From NCBI GenBank assembly GCA_009692535.1, contig SHYZ01000004.1, forward strand, positions 1-56,134: a DNA stretch of 56,134 nucleotides, in the 5' to 3' direction. How positions within the stretch are numbered: the first letter of the stretch is position 1; each line of letters begins with the position of its first letter. This DNA comes from Myxococcales bacterium. Lineage in GTDB: Bacteria > Myxococcota_A > Polyangia > Haliangiales > SHYZ01. The notes under the pieces are model-generated. The model was given only the letters and a program-made list of their open reading frames with translations. It was not told the DNA's origin and searched no databases. This document shows, piece by piece, positions 38,296 through 48,700 of the stretch. Both the position numbers and the translations under genes were made by a program.

Positions 38296-39356
38296 CTCAA
38301 CCTTGCCTTCTTCGCCCACTCCGAAGCCGGAAACTCGTCCTGGCAGCGGCGAAGCAGCAGTTTCGCGCTCTCCTGATCGTCCGCCCCCGGCCGCGCGGCG
38401 AGGCAAACGCCGGCCTGATAGAGCGCCTCCGCCAGCAATTCGCTCCCCGCAAGCTGGTCGCCGTAGTGGAAGACCGTGCGCAAGAACGGGAAGAGCGCAG
38501 CGTCGTAGTCGGCGGGCTTGCGCTGCTCCTTGGCCAAAAATGTCGCGCCGAGACCGTTGTAGGCGCCGGCGACGATCACAAGCTCGGAGGCCTCGCGCTC
38601 CTTGATGACATCCTCGAAGTAGATCCGCGCGCGATCCGGCTCGCCGCGTTGCAGCAGCAGGCAGCCAACGCGCAGACGCGCCATGTTGGCGATGTCCGGG
38701 TGGTCGATGGCGCTCGCCTGCAGTTGCAGATAGGCGGCGAGCGCCGCAGCCGGGTCGCGGCCGCCAGCGAACTCGTCGAGCTCGAGCAGACGGAGCGCAG
38801 CGAGCAACGGGTAGCGGTCGCCGAGTTTTCGCGAAGCGGCCGGGCTCGCCAGCTCCTGGTAGCTCTTCCTCGCTGCGGCGATGTTGCCGAGCGCACGCTC
38901 ACACGCGGCGATGCGCTCAAGGCAGTCGCCAAGGAAGCGTGTCGCGGGCACTTGCCGGAGAAGTTCCTGATATGCCGTGATCGCCTCGACGAATTGACCA
39001 CTGAGGCGGCGGCACTCGGCCACGCGGAAGAGCGCGTGCGGCTTCTCCCAGTTCTTCGCGGCCGCCGCCGCGGCGATGTAGGAGCCGGCGGCCTTGCTCT
39101 GATCACCGGCTTTCCACGCGGCGTCGCCCGCCGCAAACCACTTCGATCGCTTGCTGTAGCGCACGTCCCTGACGGTTCCGGCGGCGATCGTCTGCTCACC
39201 GGAAGCGCCCCGCTTCCTGAAGGTGAGCCCATCGCAGCTCTCCTGGATCACGGTGACACCCGCGATCACGTCGCCCCTCCACAGGACGATCTCGTCCACC
39301 GGAGCCGGTGCTCTCCACGCCGCCAGCAACAGCGGCAGAAGCAGCAGCAGCGTCAA
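38292..39356 (-). CDS. Exported TPR-like repeat protein
   Basis: The 354-residue product starts with a signal peptide (TLLLLLPLLLAAWRAPAP), then a short beta-rich part (IVLWRGDVIAGVTVIQE). Helical TPR-like repeats follow (AGDAAWKAGDQSKAAGSYIA, FVEAITAYQELLRQVPATRF, GDRYPLLAALRLLELDEF). The start is a TTG at 39356 that overlaps the stop of the xdhC-type gene, so coupling would compensate for the weak codon. Its end overlaps plsC by four bases. Function unknown; such repeats bind partner proteins. Confidence 0.72.
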   Translation of the reverse strand: MTLLLLLPLLLAAWRAPAPVDEIVLWRGDVIAGVTVIQESCDGLTFRKRGASGEQTIAAGTVRDVRYSKRSKWFAAGDAAWKAGDQSKAAGSYIAAAAAAKNWEKPHALFRVAECRRLSGQFVEAITAYQELLRQVPATRFLGDCLERIAACERALGNIAAARKSYQELASPAASRKLGDRYPLLAALRLLELDEFAGGRDPAAALAAYLQLQASAIDHPDIANMARLRVGCLLLQRGEPDRARIYFEDVIKEREASELVIVAGAYNGLGATFLAKEQRKPADYDAALFPFLRTVFHYGDQLAGSELLAEALYQAGVCLAARPGADDQESAKLLLRRCQDEFPASEWAKKARLR

Positions 39357-40303
39357 AGCAGCGACTCGGGCAGATCGCCGTCAAGGTTTCCTTCCGTCAC
39401 GCTGCGTGCGGCGCCGTCGACTTCCTCGCGCACGTTCCAGCGTCCTTCGTTGCGGCCGCGCCGCACCGCGATCAACTCGGCGACGATCGACACGGCGATC
39501 TCATCAGCGGTGCGCGCGCCAAGTCGCAGCCCGACCGGCGTCCGGATGCGCTTCAGCCAGTCGCGATCGACGCCGACGGCGAGCAGTTGCTCGAACGTCA
39601 ACCGCGCCTTCGTCCCGCTGCCGATCATCCCGACGTACCGCGGAGTCGCGCCGCGACGCCACAGCTCGTGAAGGATCTGGCGATCGTCGGCGTGCGAACG
39701 CGTCATCACCAGCACGTAGGTTGCGCGATCGATCGGAACCGTGCGCGCGGCAGCATCGGGGTAATCGACCCGCGTCTCCGCCGCCATCGGGAAGCGCGCC
39801 TTGCTCGCGTAGTCGGGACGATCGTCGGTGATCAGCAGACGAAAACCAACTCGCGCAGCGAGAGTCGCGACGGCTTTGCTGACATGGCCACCACCGAAGA
39901 GCACGAGTGGCGGCGCGGTGATCGGTTCGAGGTAGACCTCGACGCTGCCACCGCAGATGAGCGCTCCATCGGCGGAGTCTTCGGCGGTGAGCGCCATCGC
40001 GACGCGACGCGGCCGCTCCTCCTCGATGACCCGCTGCGCCTGCCGCTTCACCTCTTCCTCGAGGCAGCCGCCGCCGACCGATCCGAGCGTCGTGCCGTCC
40101 GCGCGAACGAGGATCTTCATCGGCTCGCGCGCCGGCGCGGAGCCCTTGACCTCGATCACCGTTGCCAGCGCCGCCGCAACGCCCGCCTCGCGCAACCGCA
40201 CGATCTCGCGAAAAAGTCGGTCTTCGACGCTGTGCGCGGGCCCGTCGTCGAGTTGGTCGAGTGGGGTGACTTGGATTCGGGAGCGGGTCGGTTCGGGGGT
40301 CAT
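39353..40303 (-). CDS. XdhC/CoxI family protein
   Basis: The 316-residue product has both halves of the XdhC family: the N-terminal XdhC_CoxI domain (AALATVIEVKGSAPAREP, LGSVGGGCLEEEV) and a C-terminal Rossmann domain (LVLFGGGHVSKAVATLA, VMTRSHADDRQIL, YVGMIGSGTKA, VGLRLGARTADEIAVSI). XdhC proteins bind and sulfurate the molybdenum cofactor and help insert it into xanthine dehydrogenase-like enzymes. No such enzyme is in the window. ATG at 40303 was chosen as the last start before the conserved region. It is divergent from the PdxR-type regulator, with 108 bases between the two starts. Confidence 0.9.
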   Translation of the reverse strand: MTPEPTRSRIQVTPLDQLDDGPAHSVEDRLFREIVRLREAGVAAALATVIEVKGSAPAREPMKILVRADGTTLGSVGGGCLEEEVKRQAQRVIEEERPRRVAMALTAEDSADGALICGGSVEVYLEPITAPPLVLFGGGHVSKAVATLAARVGFRLLITDDRPDYASKARFPMAAETRVDYPDAAARTVPIDRATYVLVMTRSHADDRQILHELWRRGATPRYVGMIGSGTKARLTFEQLLAVGVDRDWLKRIRTPVGLRLGARTADEIAVSIVAELIAVRRGRNEGRWNVREEVDGAARSVTEGNLDGDLPESLL

Positions 40304-40358
40304 CGGGGCGGGAGCATAGAATGCTGCGCCAAGTTCTCCCGGTTGCGGGACGACATGA

Positions 40359-40403
40359 CCATCCAATATGGATGGTTGACAGCCATCCATTACCGGCCAC
40401 AAT
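40359..40403 (+). promoter_or_regulatory. Promoter and palindromic operator of the pyridoxal synthase operon
   Basis: Three hexamers form two overlapping inverted repeats: CCATCC (40359-40364), GGATGG (40370-40375) and CCATCC (40383-40388). A consensus TTGACA (40376-40381) sits between the second and third. With a 16-base spacer the -10 would be CACAAT (40398-40403). Transcription would then start near 40410, almost at the ATG at 40412, which lacks a Shine-Dalgarno. The best reading is an autoregulated PdxR promoter making a leaderless or nearly leaderless mRNA; regulator binding here is inferred, not shown. Confidence 0.65.
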
Positions 40404-40411
40404 CCCGCGCC

Positions 40412-41905
40412 ATGAACGGTGCCGACCTACCGCTCGACCGCGACAGCGACCTTCCGCTTCGGGACCAACTCGTCGCTGCGATCCGCGCCCGCATCGAGTC
40501 GGGCGAGTGGGCCAGCGGCACCCGCTTGCTGTCGAGTCGCGATCTCGCCAATCGGCTCGGTGTCAATCGCACGACGGTGGTGCTGAGTTACGACGAGCTC
40601 AGTCGGCTCGGTCTCATCGACTCGGCCGTCGGTCGCGGCAGCTTCGTTCGCGGCGCGGCCGCGATTCCGCGCGCCGCGGCGCCCGCGACGCCCGCGACCG
40701 GCGCCTTCACCTGGGATGGAGTGCTCGCGCGCAGCCGTCCGCTGCCGACGCTTCCGACCGACGTGGGCACGGTCGACAGCGTCGGCCTCGCGCGCGCCGT
40801 CGGCCATCCGATGCTCTTCCCGCTCGAGCGGATCAAGACCGCCGTCGATCGCGTCTTCGCCGAGCTCGGCCGTGACCTGCTCGCCTATCCCTCACCCGCC
40901 GGCTACGAGCCGCTGCGCGCTGCGCTGCGCACCCGACTCGCGCGCCACGGCGTCGCGGTCGATCGCAACGAGCTGATCATCGTCAATGGTTCGCAGCAGG
41001 GACTCGACCTCGTCGCGCGCCTGCTGCTGGCCGACGGCGGCACGGTGATCACGGCGCGGCCGAGCTTCTCCGGCGCGCTCGACGTCTTCCGCTGGTGGCG
41101 CGCGCAGCTGGTCGGCGTGCCGGTCGATGAAAACGGCTTCGACCTTGCCGCGCTCGATCGCGCGCTGGCGTCATCGCGCGCGCGCCTCGCCTACGTGATC
41201 CCGGATCGAGCGAATCCCACGGGCCTGACGATGTCGCCCGCCGCGCGCACCGCGTTCCTCGAACGGCTGCAAGCGGCGCGCGTGCCGGTGCTCGAAGACG
41301 ACTGGCTCGCCGAGTTGCGCGGCGTCGGTGAACCGGCGCCGATCAAGGCCGGTGATCGCCACGATCAAGTCCTCTACCTCGGCACCTTCTCGAAAGTCCT
41401 GGCGCCAGGACTGAGGCTCGGCTGGCTGCTGGTCCCGAAGGCGCTCTACAAGCCGATCCTGGCGTTGAAGAAGACCTCCGACCTCGCGACCAACTTCCCG
41501 GCGCAAGCCGTGCTGCACGAGCTGATCGAGAGCGGTTTCATCGACCAGCACGTGCGCGATCTGCGCGTGCAGCTCGAGCGGCGCCGCGCGCTGGTCGATG
41601 CCGCCATCGACCGCCACTTCCCGCGCGGCGCGCGACCGTGTCGCCCGCATTCGGGCATGGTCTGTTGGATCGAACTACCGCCCGGCAGTGAAGTCGCGCG
41701 CCTGGTCGAGGACGCGCGCCGCGCCGGCATCGAGATCTCGTCCGGCACGCCGTTCGACCCGGCGGGCCAGCCGATCGCAGCCTTCCGCCTCGCCTACGCC
41801 GCCGCCGATGAGGACGCGCTCGAACCCGCCATCGCTCGTCTCGGCAAGCTGCTCCATCACCACCTCCATGGCGCCGGCCAGCTCGCCGCGCCGCCGATGG
41901 TCTGA
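40412..41905 (+). CDS. pdxR: MocR-type GntR/aminotransferase regulator, probable PdxR
   Basis: The 497-residue product joins an N-terminal GntR winged helix (residues about 10-75, [20 protein letters not shown] then [17 protein letters not shown]) to a fold-type I aminotransferase domain. The latter has [29 protein letters not shown] and the PLP lysine segment [16 protein letters not shown]. MocR proteins sense PLP; those beside pdxST are PdxR, which activate the operon and repress themselves. An upstream ATG at 40355 is possible but falls inside the operator. pdxS starts 16 bases after the stop. Confidence 0.9.
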   Translation: MNGADLPLDRDSDLPLRDQLVAAIRARIESGEWASGTRLLSSRDLANRLGVNRTTVVLSYDELSRLGLIDSAVGRGSFVRGAAAIPRAAAPATPATGAFTWDGVLARSRPLPTLPTDVGTVDSVGLARAVGHPMLFPLERIKTAVDRVFAELGRDLLAYPSPAGYEPLRAALRTRLARHGVAVDRNELIIVNGSQQGLDLVARLLLADGGTVITARPSFSGALDVFRWWRAQLVGVPVDENGFDLAALDRALASSRARLAYVIPDRANPTGLTMSPAARTAFLERLQAARVPVLEDDWLAELRGVGEPAPIKAGDRHDQVLYLGTFSKVLAPGLRLGWLLVPKALYKPILALKKTSDLATNFPAQAVLHELIESGFIDQHVRDLRVQLERRRALVDAAIDRHFPRGARPCRPHSGMVCWIELPPGSEVARLVEDARRAGIEISSGTPFDPAGQPIAAFRLAYAAADEDALEPAIARLGKLLHHHLHGAGQLAAPPMV

Positions 41906-41921
41906 ACCAGAAGGAACTCCG

Positions 41922-42872
41922 ATGCAACGCAATCCGATGCAGGACAGCCCGAAGCAGCACGACGGCGCGCGCGGCGCCGACGACACGCCACTCCCCCATG
42001 GTCTCGACGAGGTGAAGATCGGCCTCGCGCGGATGCTGAAGGGCGGCGTGATCATGGATGTCACGACCGTCGAGCAGGCGAAGATCGCCGAGGATGCGGG
42101 CGCCTGCGCCGTGATGGCGCTCGAACGCGTGCCGTCCGACATCCGCAAGGAAGGCGGCGTGGCACGGATGGCGTCGATCGACATGATCGCGCGCATCCAG
42201 CAGGCGGTCACGATCCCGGTGATGGCGAAGGCGCGCATCGGCCACTTCGTCGAGGCGCAGGTCTTGGAAACGCTCGGCGTCGACTTCATCGACGAGAGCG
42301 AAGTGCTGACGCCGGCCGATCCTGAGAACCACATCGACAAGCGCGCATTCAAGGTGCCGTTCGTGTGCGGCGCGACCTGCCTCAACGAGGCGCTGCGGCG
42401 GATCGGCGAAGGCGCCGCGATGTTGCGGACCAAGGGCGAGGCCGGCACCGGCAACATCATCGAAGCCGTGCGCCACCTGCGCCTGATCCAGAAGACGATT
42501 CGCGAGCTGTCGGTCACGCCAACGGCCGAACTGATGCATCGCGCGAAGGAGCTGCAGGCGCCGTTCCATCTGGTCGAGTTCGTCGCGAAGCACGGCAAGC
42601 TACCGGTGCCGAACTTCGCCGCGGGCGGCATCGCGACGCCGGCCGATGCCGCGCTGGTGATGGCGCTCGGCGCCGAGGCCGTGTTCGTCGGCTCCGGCAT
42701 CTTCAAGTCGGACGATCCGGCGAAGACGGCTGCGGCGATCGTCAAGGCGACCGCGCAGTGGCGCGACCCGGCGGTCATCGCGCAGGCGTGCCGCGAGACC
42801 GGCAGCGCGATGCGCGGGCTCTCGATGGAGTCGATCCCGGAGGGCGAGCGGCTCGCGACGCGCGGTTGGTGA
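41922..42872 (+). CDS. pdxS: Pyridoxal 5'-phosphate synthase subunit PdxS
   Basis: PdxS makes pyridoxal phosphate from ribose 5-phosphate, glyceraldehyde 3-phosphate and ammonia supplied by PdxT. The 316-residue length is a little above the usual ~290 owing to an N-terminal extension. Nearly every family landmark is present: [53 protein letters not shown] with the active-site lysine near residue 103, the second lysine near 171 in [16 protein letters not shown], and [20 protein letters not shown] at 41922 follows AAGGA. Confidence 0.98.
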   Translation: MQRNPMQDSPKQHDGARGADDTPLPHGLDEVKIGLARMLKGGVIMDVTTVEQAKIAEDAGACAVMALERVPSDIRKEGGVARMASIDMIARIQQAVTIPVMAKARIGHFVEAQVLETLGVDFIDESEVLTPADPENHIDKRAFKVPFVCGATCLNEALRRIGEGAAMLRTKGEAGTGNIIEAVRHLRLIQKTIRELSVTPTAELMHRAKELQAPFHLVEFVAKHGKLPVPNFAAGGIATPADAALVMALGAEAVFVGSGIFKSDDPAKTAAAIVKATAQWRDPAVIAQACRETGSAMRGLSMESIPEGERLATRGW

Positions 42873-42873
42873 C

Positions 42874-43482
42874 ATGCGCGGCATCGCTGGCGTCCTCTGC
42901 CTTCAGGGCTCGAGCGAGCCGCACCTCGCGCGGCTCGCTGAACTGTTCGCGGCCGGCGAGTTGGCGCAACCACCGCGCGAGGTGAGACAGCAGCGCGACC
43001 TTGACGGCCTCACCCACCTGATCCTGCCGGGCGGCGAATCGACCACGATCCGCCACCTGCTCGATCTGTTCGGAATGACCGACGATCTGCTCGCGCGCCA
43101 TCGCGATGGCCGGCTCTGCCTCTTCGGCACCTGCGCCGGCGCCATCCTGCTCGCTGCGGACGACGGCACGCGGCCGAAGCGCCTCGCGCTGCTCGACGCG
43201 ACGCTCGATCGCAATGCCTATGGCCGTCAGGTCGACTCGTTCAGCGAGGCGCTGACGCTCGAACTGCCCGAGGAGCACGGCGCCCCGACGTTCCACGGCG
43301 TCTTCATCCGCGCGCCGCGCTTCACGCGGATCGGGCCCGGCGTGCGAGTCGTGGCGCGGCGCGGCGCGGAACCGGTGCTGGTCGAGGCGCCGGGCCTGCT
43401 GGCCGGAACGTTCCACCCAGAGCTGACGCGCGATCTGCGGATCCATCGCCATTTCGTGGCTCTGAAGGTCGCGACCCACTGA
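42874..43482 (+). CDS. pdxT: Pyridoxal 5'-phosphate synthase glutaminase subunit PdxT
   Basis: PdxT hydrolyses glutamine and channels ammonia to PdxS. The 202-residue class I amidotransferase has LILPGGESTTIRHLL, the nucleophile Cys87 in FGTCAGAILLA, and the catalytic His181/Glu183 pair in GTFHPELT. ATG at 42874 is one base after the pdxS stop, so the two are made together. A 34-base part of its coding sequence (43361-43394) recurs imperfectly at 44777-44810. Confidence 0.96.
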   Translation: MRGIAGVLCLQGSSEPHLARLAELFAAGELAQPPREVRQQRDLDGLTHLILPGGESTTIRHLLDLFGMTDDLLARHRDGRLCLFGTCAGAILLAADDGTRPKRLALLDATLDRNAYGRQVDSFSEALTLELPEEHGAPTFHGVFIRAPRFTRIGPGVRVVARRGAEPVLVEAPGLLAGTFHPELTRDLRIHRHFVALKVATH

Positions 43483-43487
43483 CAACG

Positions 43488-43522
43488 GATTGAAGTTTCA
43501 ACTTTCAATCGGTCGAAGTTTC
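43488..43522 (+). promoter_or_regulatory. AT-rich inverted and direct repeats before the DUF4143 gene
   Basis: GATTGAA (43488-43494) and TTCAATC (43504-43510) form a 7-bp inverted repeat around a nine-base centre. GAAGTTTC occurs at 43492-43499 and again at 43515-43522. The patch is AT-rich in an otherwise very GC-rich region and sits 11 bases before the ATPase start, so it looks like an operator or promoter. The binding protein is unknown. Confidence 0.45.
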
Positions 43523-43532
43523 GCTCCGCGCC

Positions 43533-44754
43533 ATGTTCCGCCCCCGCGACCTCTCCGACGCCATCGAGCGCGCCTGCCGCAGCTTCCCCTGCGTGCTGGT
43601 CACGGGGCCGCGCCAGTCGGGCAAGTCGACCCTGCTGCGCCAGCGTTTCGGCGGCTCGCACGCATACGTCTCGCTCGACCAGCCCGACGCGCGCGAGCGG
43701 GCGCGGCGCGACCCGTCCGGCTTCTTCCGCCGCCATCCCGCGCCACTGATCCTCGACGAAGTCCAGCACGTCCCGGAACTGCTCTCCTACGTCAAGGCGA
43801 TGGTGGACGAGAACCGCCGGCCGGGCCAGTTCCTGTTGTCGGGCTCGCAGTCGTTCGCGCTGATGCAGGGCATCAAAGAGTCGCTGGCGGGCCGCGTCGC
43901 GGTGCTGACGCTGCTGCCGCTGTCGGCGGGAGAGATCGCCGGGCGCGTCCGCGACGCCCGCGACCGCGAGCCGATCCCGGCGCGCTGGATCGCCGGGCAG
44001 GGCGAGCTCCCGAAGCGGATCGCGCTGGCGCGCTGGTTGATGCGCGGCGGCTACCCTGAGCGCTGGTTCGCGCGCGGCGTCGATCAGGAGCTGTGGGCGG
44101 CGAGCTACGTGCAGACCTACCTCGAACGCGACGTGCGTTCCTTGATCGGCGTGCGCGACCTGAACGCGTTCGCCACCTTCCTGCGCCTCGTGGCGGCGCG
44201 CACCGGCCAGATCCTGAACCTCTCCGATCTCGCGCGCGACGCCGGCATCACCCATCCGACCGCCCGCCCGCCAATGGATCTCGGTCCTCGAGGCGAGCCA
44301 CCAGGTCCTGCTACTGCGCCCCCACTACGCCAACCTCGGCAAGCGGCTGATCAAGGCGCCGAAGATCTACTGGCTCGACACCGGCATCGCCGCCCATCTG
44401 GTCGGCCTCGACGAGCGCACCGTGACCACCCACGCGATGGCCGGCGCGCTGTTCGAGACCGCCGTCGTCGCCGAGATCCTGAAGGCGCACCACCATCGCG
44501 GCCGCGAGCCGCGCCTCTGGTACTTCCGCTCGCGCGACGGCTGGGAGGTCGACGTAGTGATGGAGCGCGGCGGCAAGTTGCACGCGATCGAGATCAAGCT
44601 CACCGCGACGCCGCGCCCACTCCACGCCGAGCCGCTCGAACGCTTCCGCCGCGCGACCAAGACCACGGCCGTCCCCGGCTTCGTGATCTGCGACGTCCAC
44701 CAACCCGAGCCGCTCGCGCCCGGCGTCACGGCGATGCCGTGGGGTCTGCTGTAG
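43533..44754 (+). pseudogene. DUF4143/AAA-type ATPase, frameshifted
   Basis: The first 245 codons encode a typical AAA_14/DUF4143 ATPase: Walker A VTGPRQSGKSTLLRQ, Walker B LILDEVQH, sensor LLSGSQSFALM, and the start of the DUF4143 winged helix (LARDAGITHPTA). The frame then shifts at a GCCC tandem repeat (44261-44271). The rest of the protein continues in the +1 frame to 44754: QWISVLEASHQ, IYWLDTGIAAHL, FETAVVAEI and the nuclease-like LWYFRSRDGWEVDVVM and AIEIKLT. Removing four bases would restore a normal protein of about 405 residues. The family is associated with mobile or toxin-antitoxin-like loci. Either a recent inactivation or a phase-variable tract is possible. Confidence 0.85.
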
Positions 44755-44809
44755 CACCGACGGCTCCCGCATCGTCGCGGCGCGGAACCGGTGGCAGTCG
44801 AGGCGCCGG

Positions 44810-45730
44810 GTGTGGGTAGCGTTCGCGGTCGTTCTGGAGAACACCTTGAGTTCCGTCGCATGTTCGTTCGGCCTCGTGCTTCTGTCGCATTGTGCACCGC
44901 CCTCGGACTCGATCCAGGGCGCGCCGGTCGCTGCTCCCGCCTCTGGCGAGCGTGGCGCGTCGGCGGCAGCACCGGCGGTCGCTCCGTTCGACCACTCCGA
45001 CTGGGACACGATCCTGAAGCAGCACGGCAATGGCGACCGCGTCGACTACGCCGCGTTGAAGGCCGACCGCGCTCCGCTCGACGCTTACCTCGACCGCGTC
45101 GCGAAACTGCCGGCCGAGGCGCTGGCGAAGCTCCCGCGCGCGGACCAGATGGCGTTCTGGATCAACGCCTACAACGCGCTCACGCTGCAGACCATCGTCG
45201 ACCACTATCCGATCGCGGCGTCGGGCCTTTCGGCGCTGCGCTTCCCGAACAGCTCGATCCGCCAGCTCGACGACCCGTGGGGCAGCAAGCACACCATCGC
45301 CGGCGCACAACGCTCGCTCGATGACATCGAGCACAAGATCCTGCGCGCCGAATGGAAGGACGCCCGCATCCACGCCGCCGTCAACTGTGCGAGCGTCGGC
45401 TGCCCGCCGTTGCGCCTGGAGGCCTTCACCGGCGAGCAACTCGAAACGCAGCTCGACGAGCAGATGCGGCAGTTCGTCGCCGACCCGCTCCGCAACAAGA
45501 TCGACCCGGCGCAGAAGAAGATCGAACTCTCGCCGATCTTCGACTGGTTCGGCGAAGACTTCGGCACCAAGGCCGGCGGCAAGGGCAGCACGAAGGAGAG
45601 CGAGCGCGCGCTGCTCGCCTGGCTCGAGAAGTACGGCAAGCCTGAGTGGAAGGAGTTCCTCGCGAGCTTCGACCCCGACGACGTCGACTTCCTCGATTAC
45701 GACTGGACGCTGAACGAAGTCGTCCGCTGA
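44810..45730 (+). CDS. DUF547 domain lipoprotein-like exported protein
   Basis: The 306-residue product has a hydrophobic N-terminus (VACSFGLVLLSHCAPP, resembling a lipobox) and an Ala/Pro linker. A DUF547 domain follows: WDTILKQHGNGDRVDYAALK, LPRADQMAFWINAYNALTL, HAAVNCASVGCPPLRLEAF and WFGEDFG. The domain has a papain-like fold in some members but is mostly uncharacterised. GTG at 44810 is the first start; another could lie within the signal region. The kinase of the DGR begins 50 bases after its stop. Confidence 0.85.
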   Translation: MWVAFAVVLENTLSSVACSFGLVLLSHCAPPSDSIQGAPVAAPASGERGASAAAPAVAPFDHSDWDTILKQHGNGDRVDYAALKADRAPLDAYLDRVAKLPAEALAKLPRADQMAFWINAYNALTLQTIVDHYPIAASGLSALRFPNSSIRQLDDPWGSKHTIAGAQRSLDDIEHKILRAEWKDARIHAAVNCASVGCPPLRLEAFTGEQLETQLDEQMRQFVADPLRNKIDPAQKKIELSPIFDWFGEDFGTKAGGKGSTKESERALLAWLEKYGKPEWKEFLASFDPDDVDFLDYDWTLNEVVR

Positions 45731-45780
45731 ACGATGGCAGGCGCGCTATCCTTCCGCCCCGCCTTGGGGGGGATCGTCGC

Positions 45781-48700
45781 ATGCCTGCCGACCCAATGAA
45801 TCCGCCGGCGGACGCGCCGCCGCCTGATCGCGCCGCTGGCGATGCGCGCGCGCTCGAACTCTTCGCGGTGTGGCTCGGCCGCCACAATGACGAAGTCGAC
45901 GACGCGAGCTTCGAGCGGATCTGCCGCGACCACGCCGAGATCGCCGCGGAGCTGCGCCGGCTGAAGCGCACGCTGGAACAGGTGGCGGCGGCACTGCCGC
46001 GCGAGGAGTCACCCGACGGCGTCGCTGATCGCCTGGCCGCGCAGTTCGGCGACGAGGTCGATCCGCGGATCTCGCTCGACGGCACCGACGAGCGCGCGCA
46101 CGCTGGCGCGAGCCGCGGCGCGGTCCATCCGCCGCCCACCTCGACCTGGTCGCGGCTGGTCGAGCGCATCCGCGGCCGCACGGCGCCGAGCACTCGCTAC
46201 ACGGTCGGCGAGGTGCTCGGCAAGGGCGGGATGGGCGTGGTCTATTCGATCTGGGACGCCGACCTGCGCCGCCGCCTGGCGATGAAGGTGATCCGCCGCA
46301 GCGGCGAACGCGAGGCGCCGCCGCCACGTCTTGGCGCGACGCCGTCGCCGGCAGCCGTCGCCACTGCGCAAGCGCCGATCGATCTGGTGAGCCTCGGCCG
46401 CTTCATCGAAGAGGCGCAGATCACCGGGCAACTGAACCACCCCGGCATCGTGCCGATCCACGAACTCGGCCTCGACGCCGACGGCCGCGTCTACTTCACG
46501 ATGCGCCTGGTGAAGGGCTCGACCTTCGCGCAGGTGATCGAGTGGGCGGCGACCGGCGAGCAGGGCTTCAACCCGACGCGCGCGCTCTCCGTGCTGGTCG
46601 CGGTGTGCGACGCGCTCGCCTACGCGCACGCGAAAGGCGTGGTCCATCGCGATCTGAAGCCGGCCAACGTGATGGTCGGCCACTTCGGCGAGACCTATGT
46701 CATGGACTGGGGCCTCGCCCGCGTGCGCGGCCAGAAGGACCGCCACGATCTGCGCTTGAAGGTCACCGACACCACGCGCTTCAAAACCGAGCGTGACGAG
46801 CCGGCCTCCTCGCGCGATGACGCGCAGCTGATGACGATGGACGGCGCCATCGTCGGCACGCCGGCCTACATGCCGCCCGAGCAGGCGTTCGGCAAGACCG
46901 AGCTGATCGACGCGCGCGCCGATGTCTACGCGGTGGGCGCGATGCTCTACCACCTGCTGACGCGGCGCATGCCCTACGTCGAGCCCGGCGCGCGCATGTC
47001 GCCGCGGATGATCCTCCTGGCGGTGCAGCATGGCCCGCCGAAGCCGCTGCACGAGATCGATGCCACGGTGCCGGCCGAGCTCGCCGCCATCTGCGAACGC
47101 GCCATGGCCCGCGAACTCGGCAAACGCTACGCGAGCACGCAGTCGCTGGCTGGCGAACTGCGCGCCTATCTCGAACACCGCGTCGTCGCCGCCTACGAGA
47201 CCGGCGCCGTCGCCGAGCTGAAGAAGTGGATCGAGCGCAACCAGGCGCTGGCCGCGTCGCTGGTGGCGGTGGTGGTGCTGGCGATCGGTGGGCTGAGCTG
47301 GAACGCATGGACGAGCCATCGGCATAACGAGGCAATCGCGACGAAGAATCGCGATCTCACCACGGCCAACGCGATTGCCGAGCAGAACGCGTCGGACGCG
47401 CGCGAGCAGGCGACCCGCGCCGACGCCGCCAAGCGCGAGGCGGAGGCGAATCTCGCCGACGTGCTGCGATTGGGCGACATCAAGCGGGTGCGCGATCTCG
47501 AGGCGCGCGCCAAGGAGCTGTGGCCGGCACGGCCGGAACTTGTGCCGGAGATCGAGGGGTGGATCGCGGACGCGAAGGAGGTCGTGAGCCGGCTCGATGC
47601 GCACCGAGTGTCGCTGGCGACGCTGCGGGAGAGGGCGCTGCCGGCGGACGCGCCGGAGGAGACGACCAGCGTCACGGCGCAGCGGCGGGAAGCCGAGCAG
47701 CGGCAGCGGCGCGAGGATCTAAAGCGGCTCGACGCGTTCCTCGCGAAGCGCGCGGAAGCGCTGGCAGCAGCCGATCAGGCGGAGAGTGCGGCGGCCGACG
47801 CCGAGACGAACGCCGAGAAGAAGGAAGCTCTCGGCGCCGCGCTGGCGGGATTGGCGATACAGCGCGCGGCCGTAGCGGAGGAACTGCGGGGCGGCAGCGG
47901 TGGTCGTGGCACCGACGCAGGCGCCGAAGCGGGCGCCTCTGCGTCCGCCGATCGCGTCTGGCGATTTGCCGCCGACGCCACCAGGCCGCAGTGGCGCCAC
48001 GATCAGCTTGCGGAGCTGGTCGCCGCGATCGAGGCGCTGCAGGCTGGGATCGAGGCTCCCGCGGAAGTGGTCGCCTCATGGAATCCGTCCGCCACCGAAG
48101 CGGCGCCGCCCGCTGCCTTCGTGCCGGCGGCCGCGACGATTGCCGCGCTGCAGCGGCGCATCGACCACGCGGCGTGGGTCGAGCAGGTGTCGCTGGATGA
48201 GGCGCTCGACGCCTGGCAGGAAGCGATCACGCGCATCGCCACGAACCCGAAGTACGCCGTCTTCGCCGATCGCCCGTTCAAGGAGCAGATCGGACTGGTG
48301 CCGATCGGCCCCGATCCCGACTCCGGGCTCGAGGAGTTCTGGCACGTCGGGACGGGCGCGCGGCCAAAGCACGATGCGACGAGCGGTCACGTCGTGATGC
48401 GCGACGCGACCGGCGTCGTTTTCATCCTGCTGCCGGGGGGCACCTTCACCATGGGCTCCCGCGATCCCGACGCCGACCACGCGGTCGGCACCCCGAACGT
48501 CAATCCCGTGTTGCGGAGCGACGAGCAACCTCCCCACGCCGTGTCGCTGGCGCCGTTCTTCGTCTCGAAGTTTGAGCTGACGCAGGCGCAATGGCTGCGG
48601 GTCGCCGGCAGCAATCCAAGCTGGTTCCAGGAGCAGGACGGGATCGGCAGGGCCTATCCGGCGACTTCACCCGTTGAGCAGGTGTGGTGGGACGTCGCGC

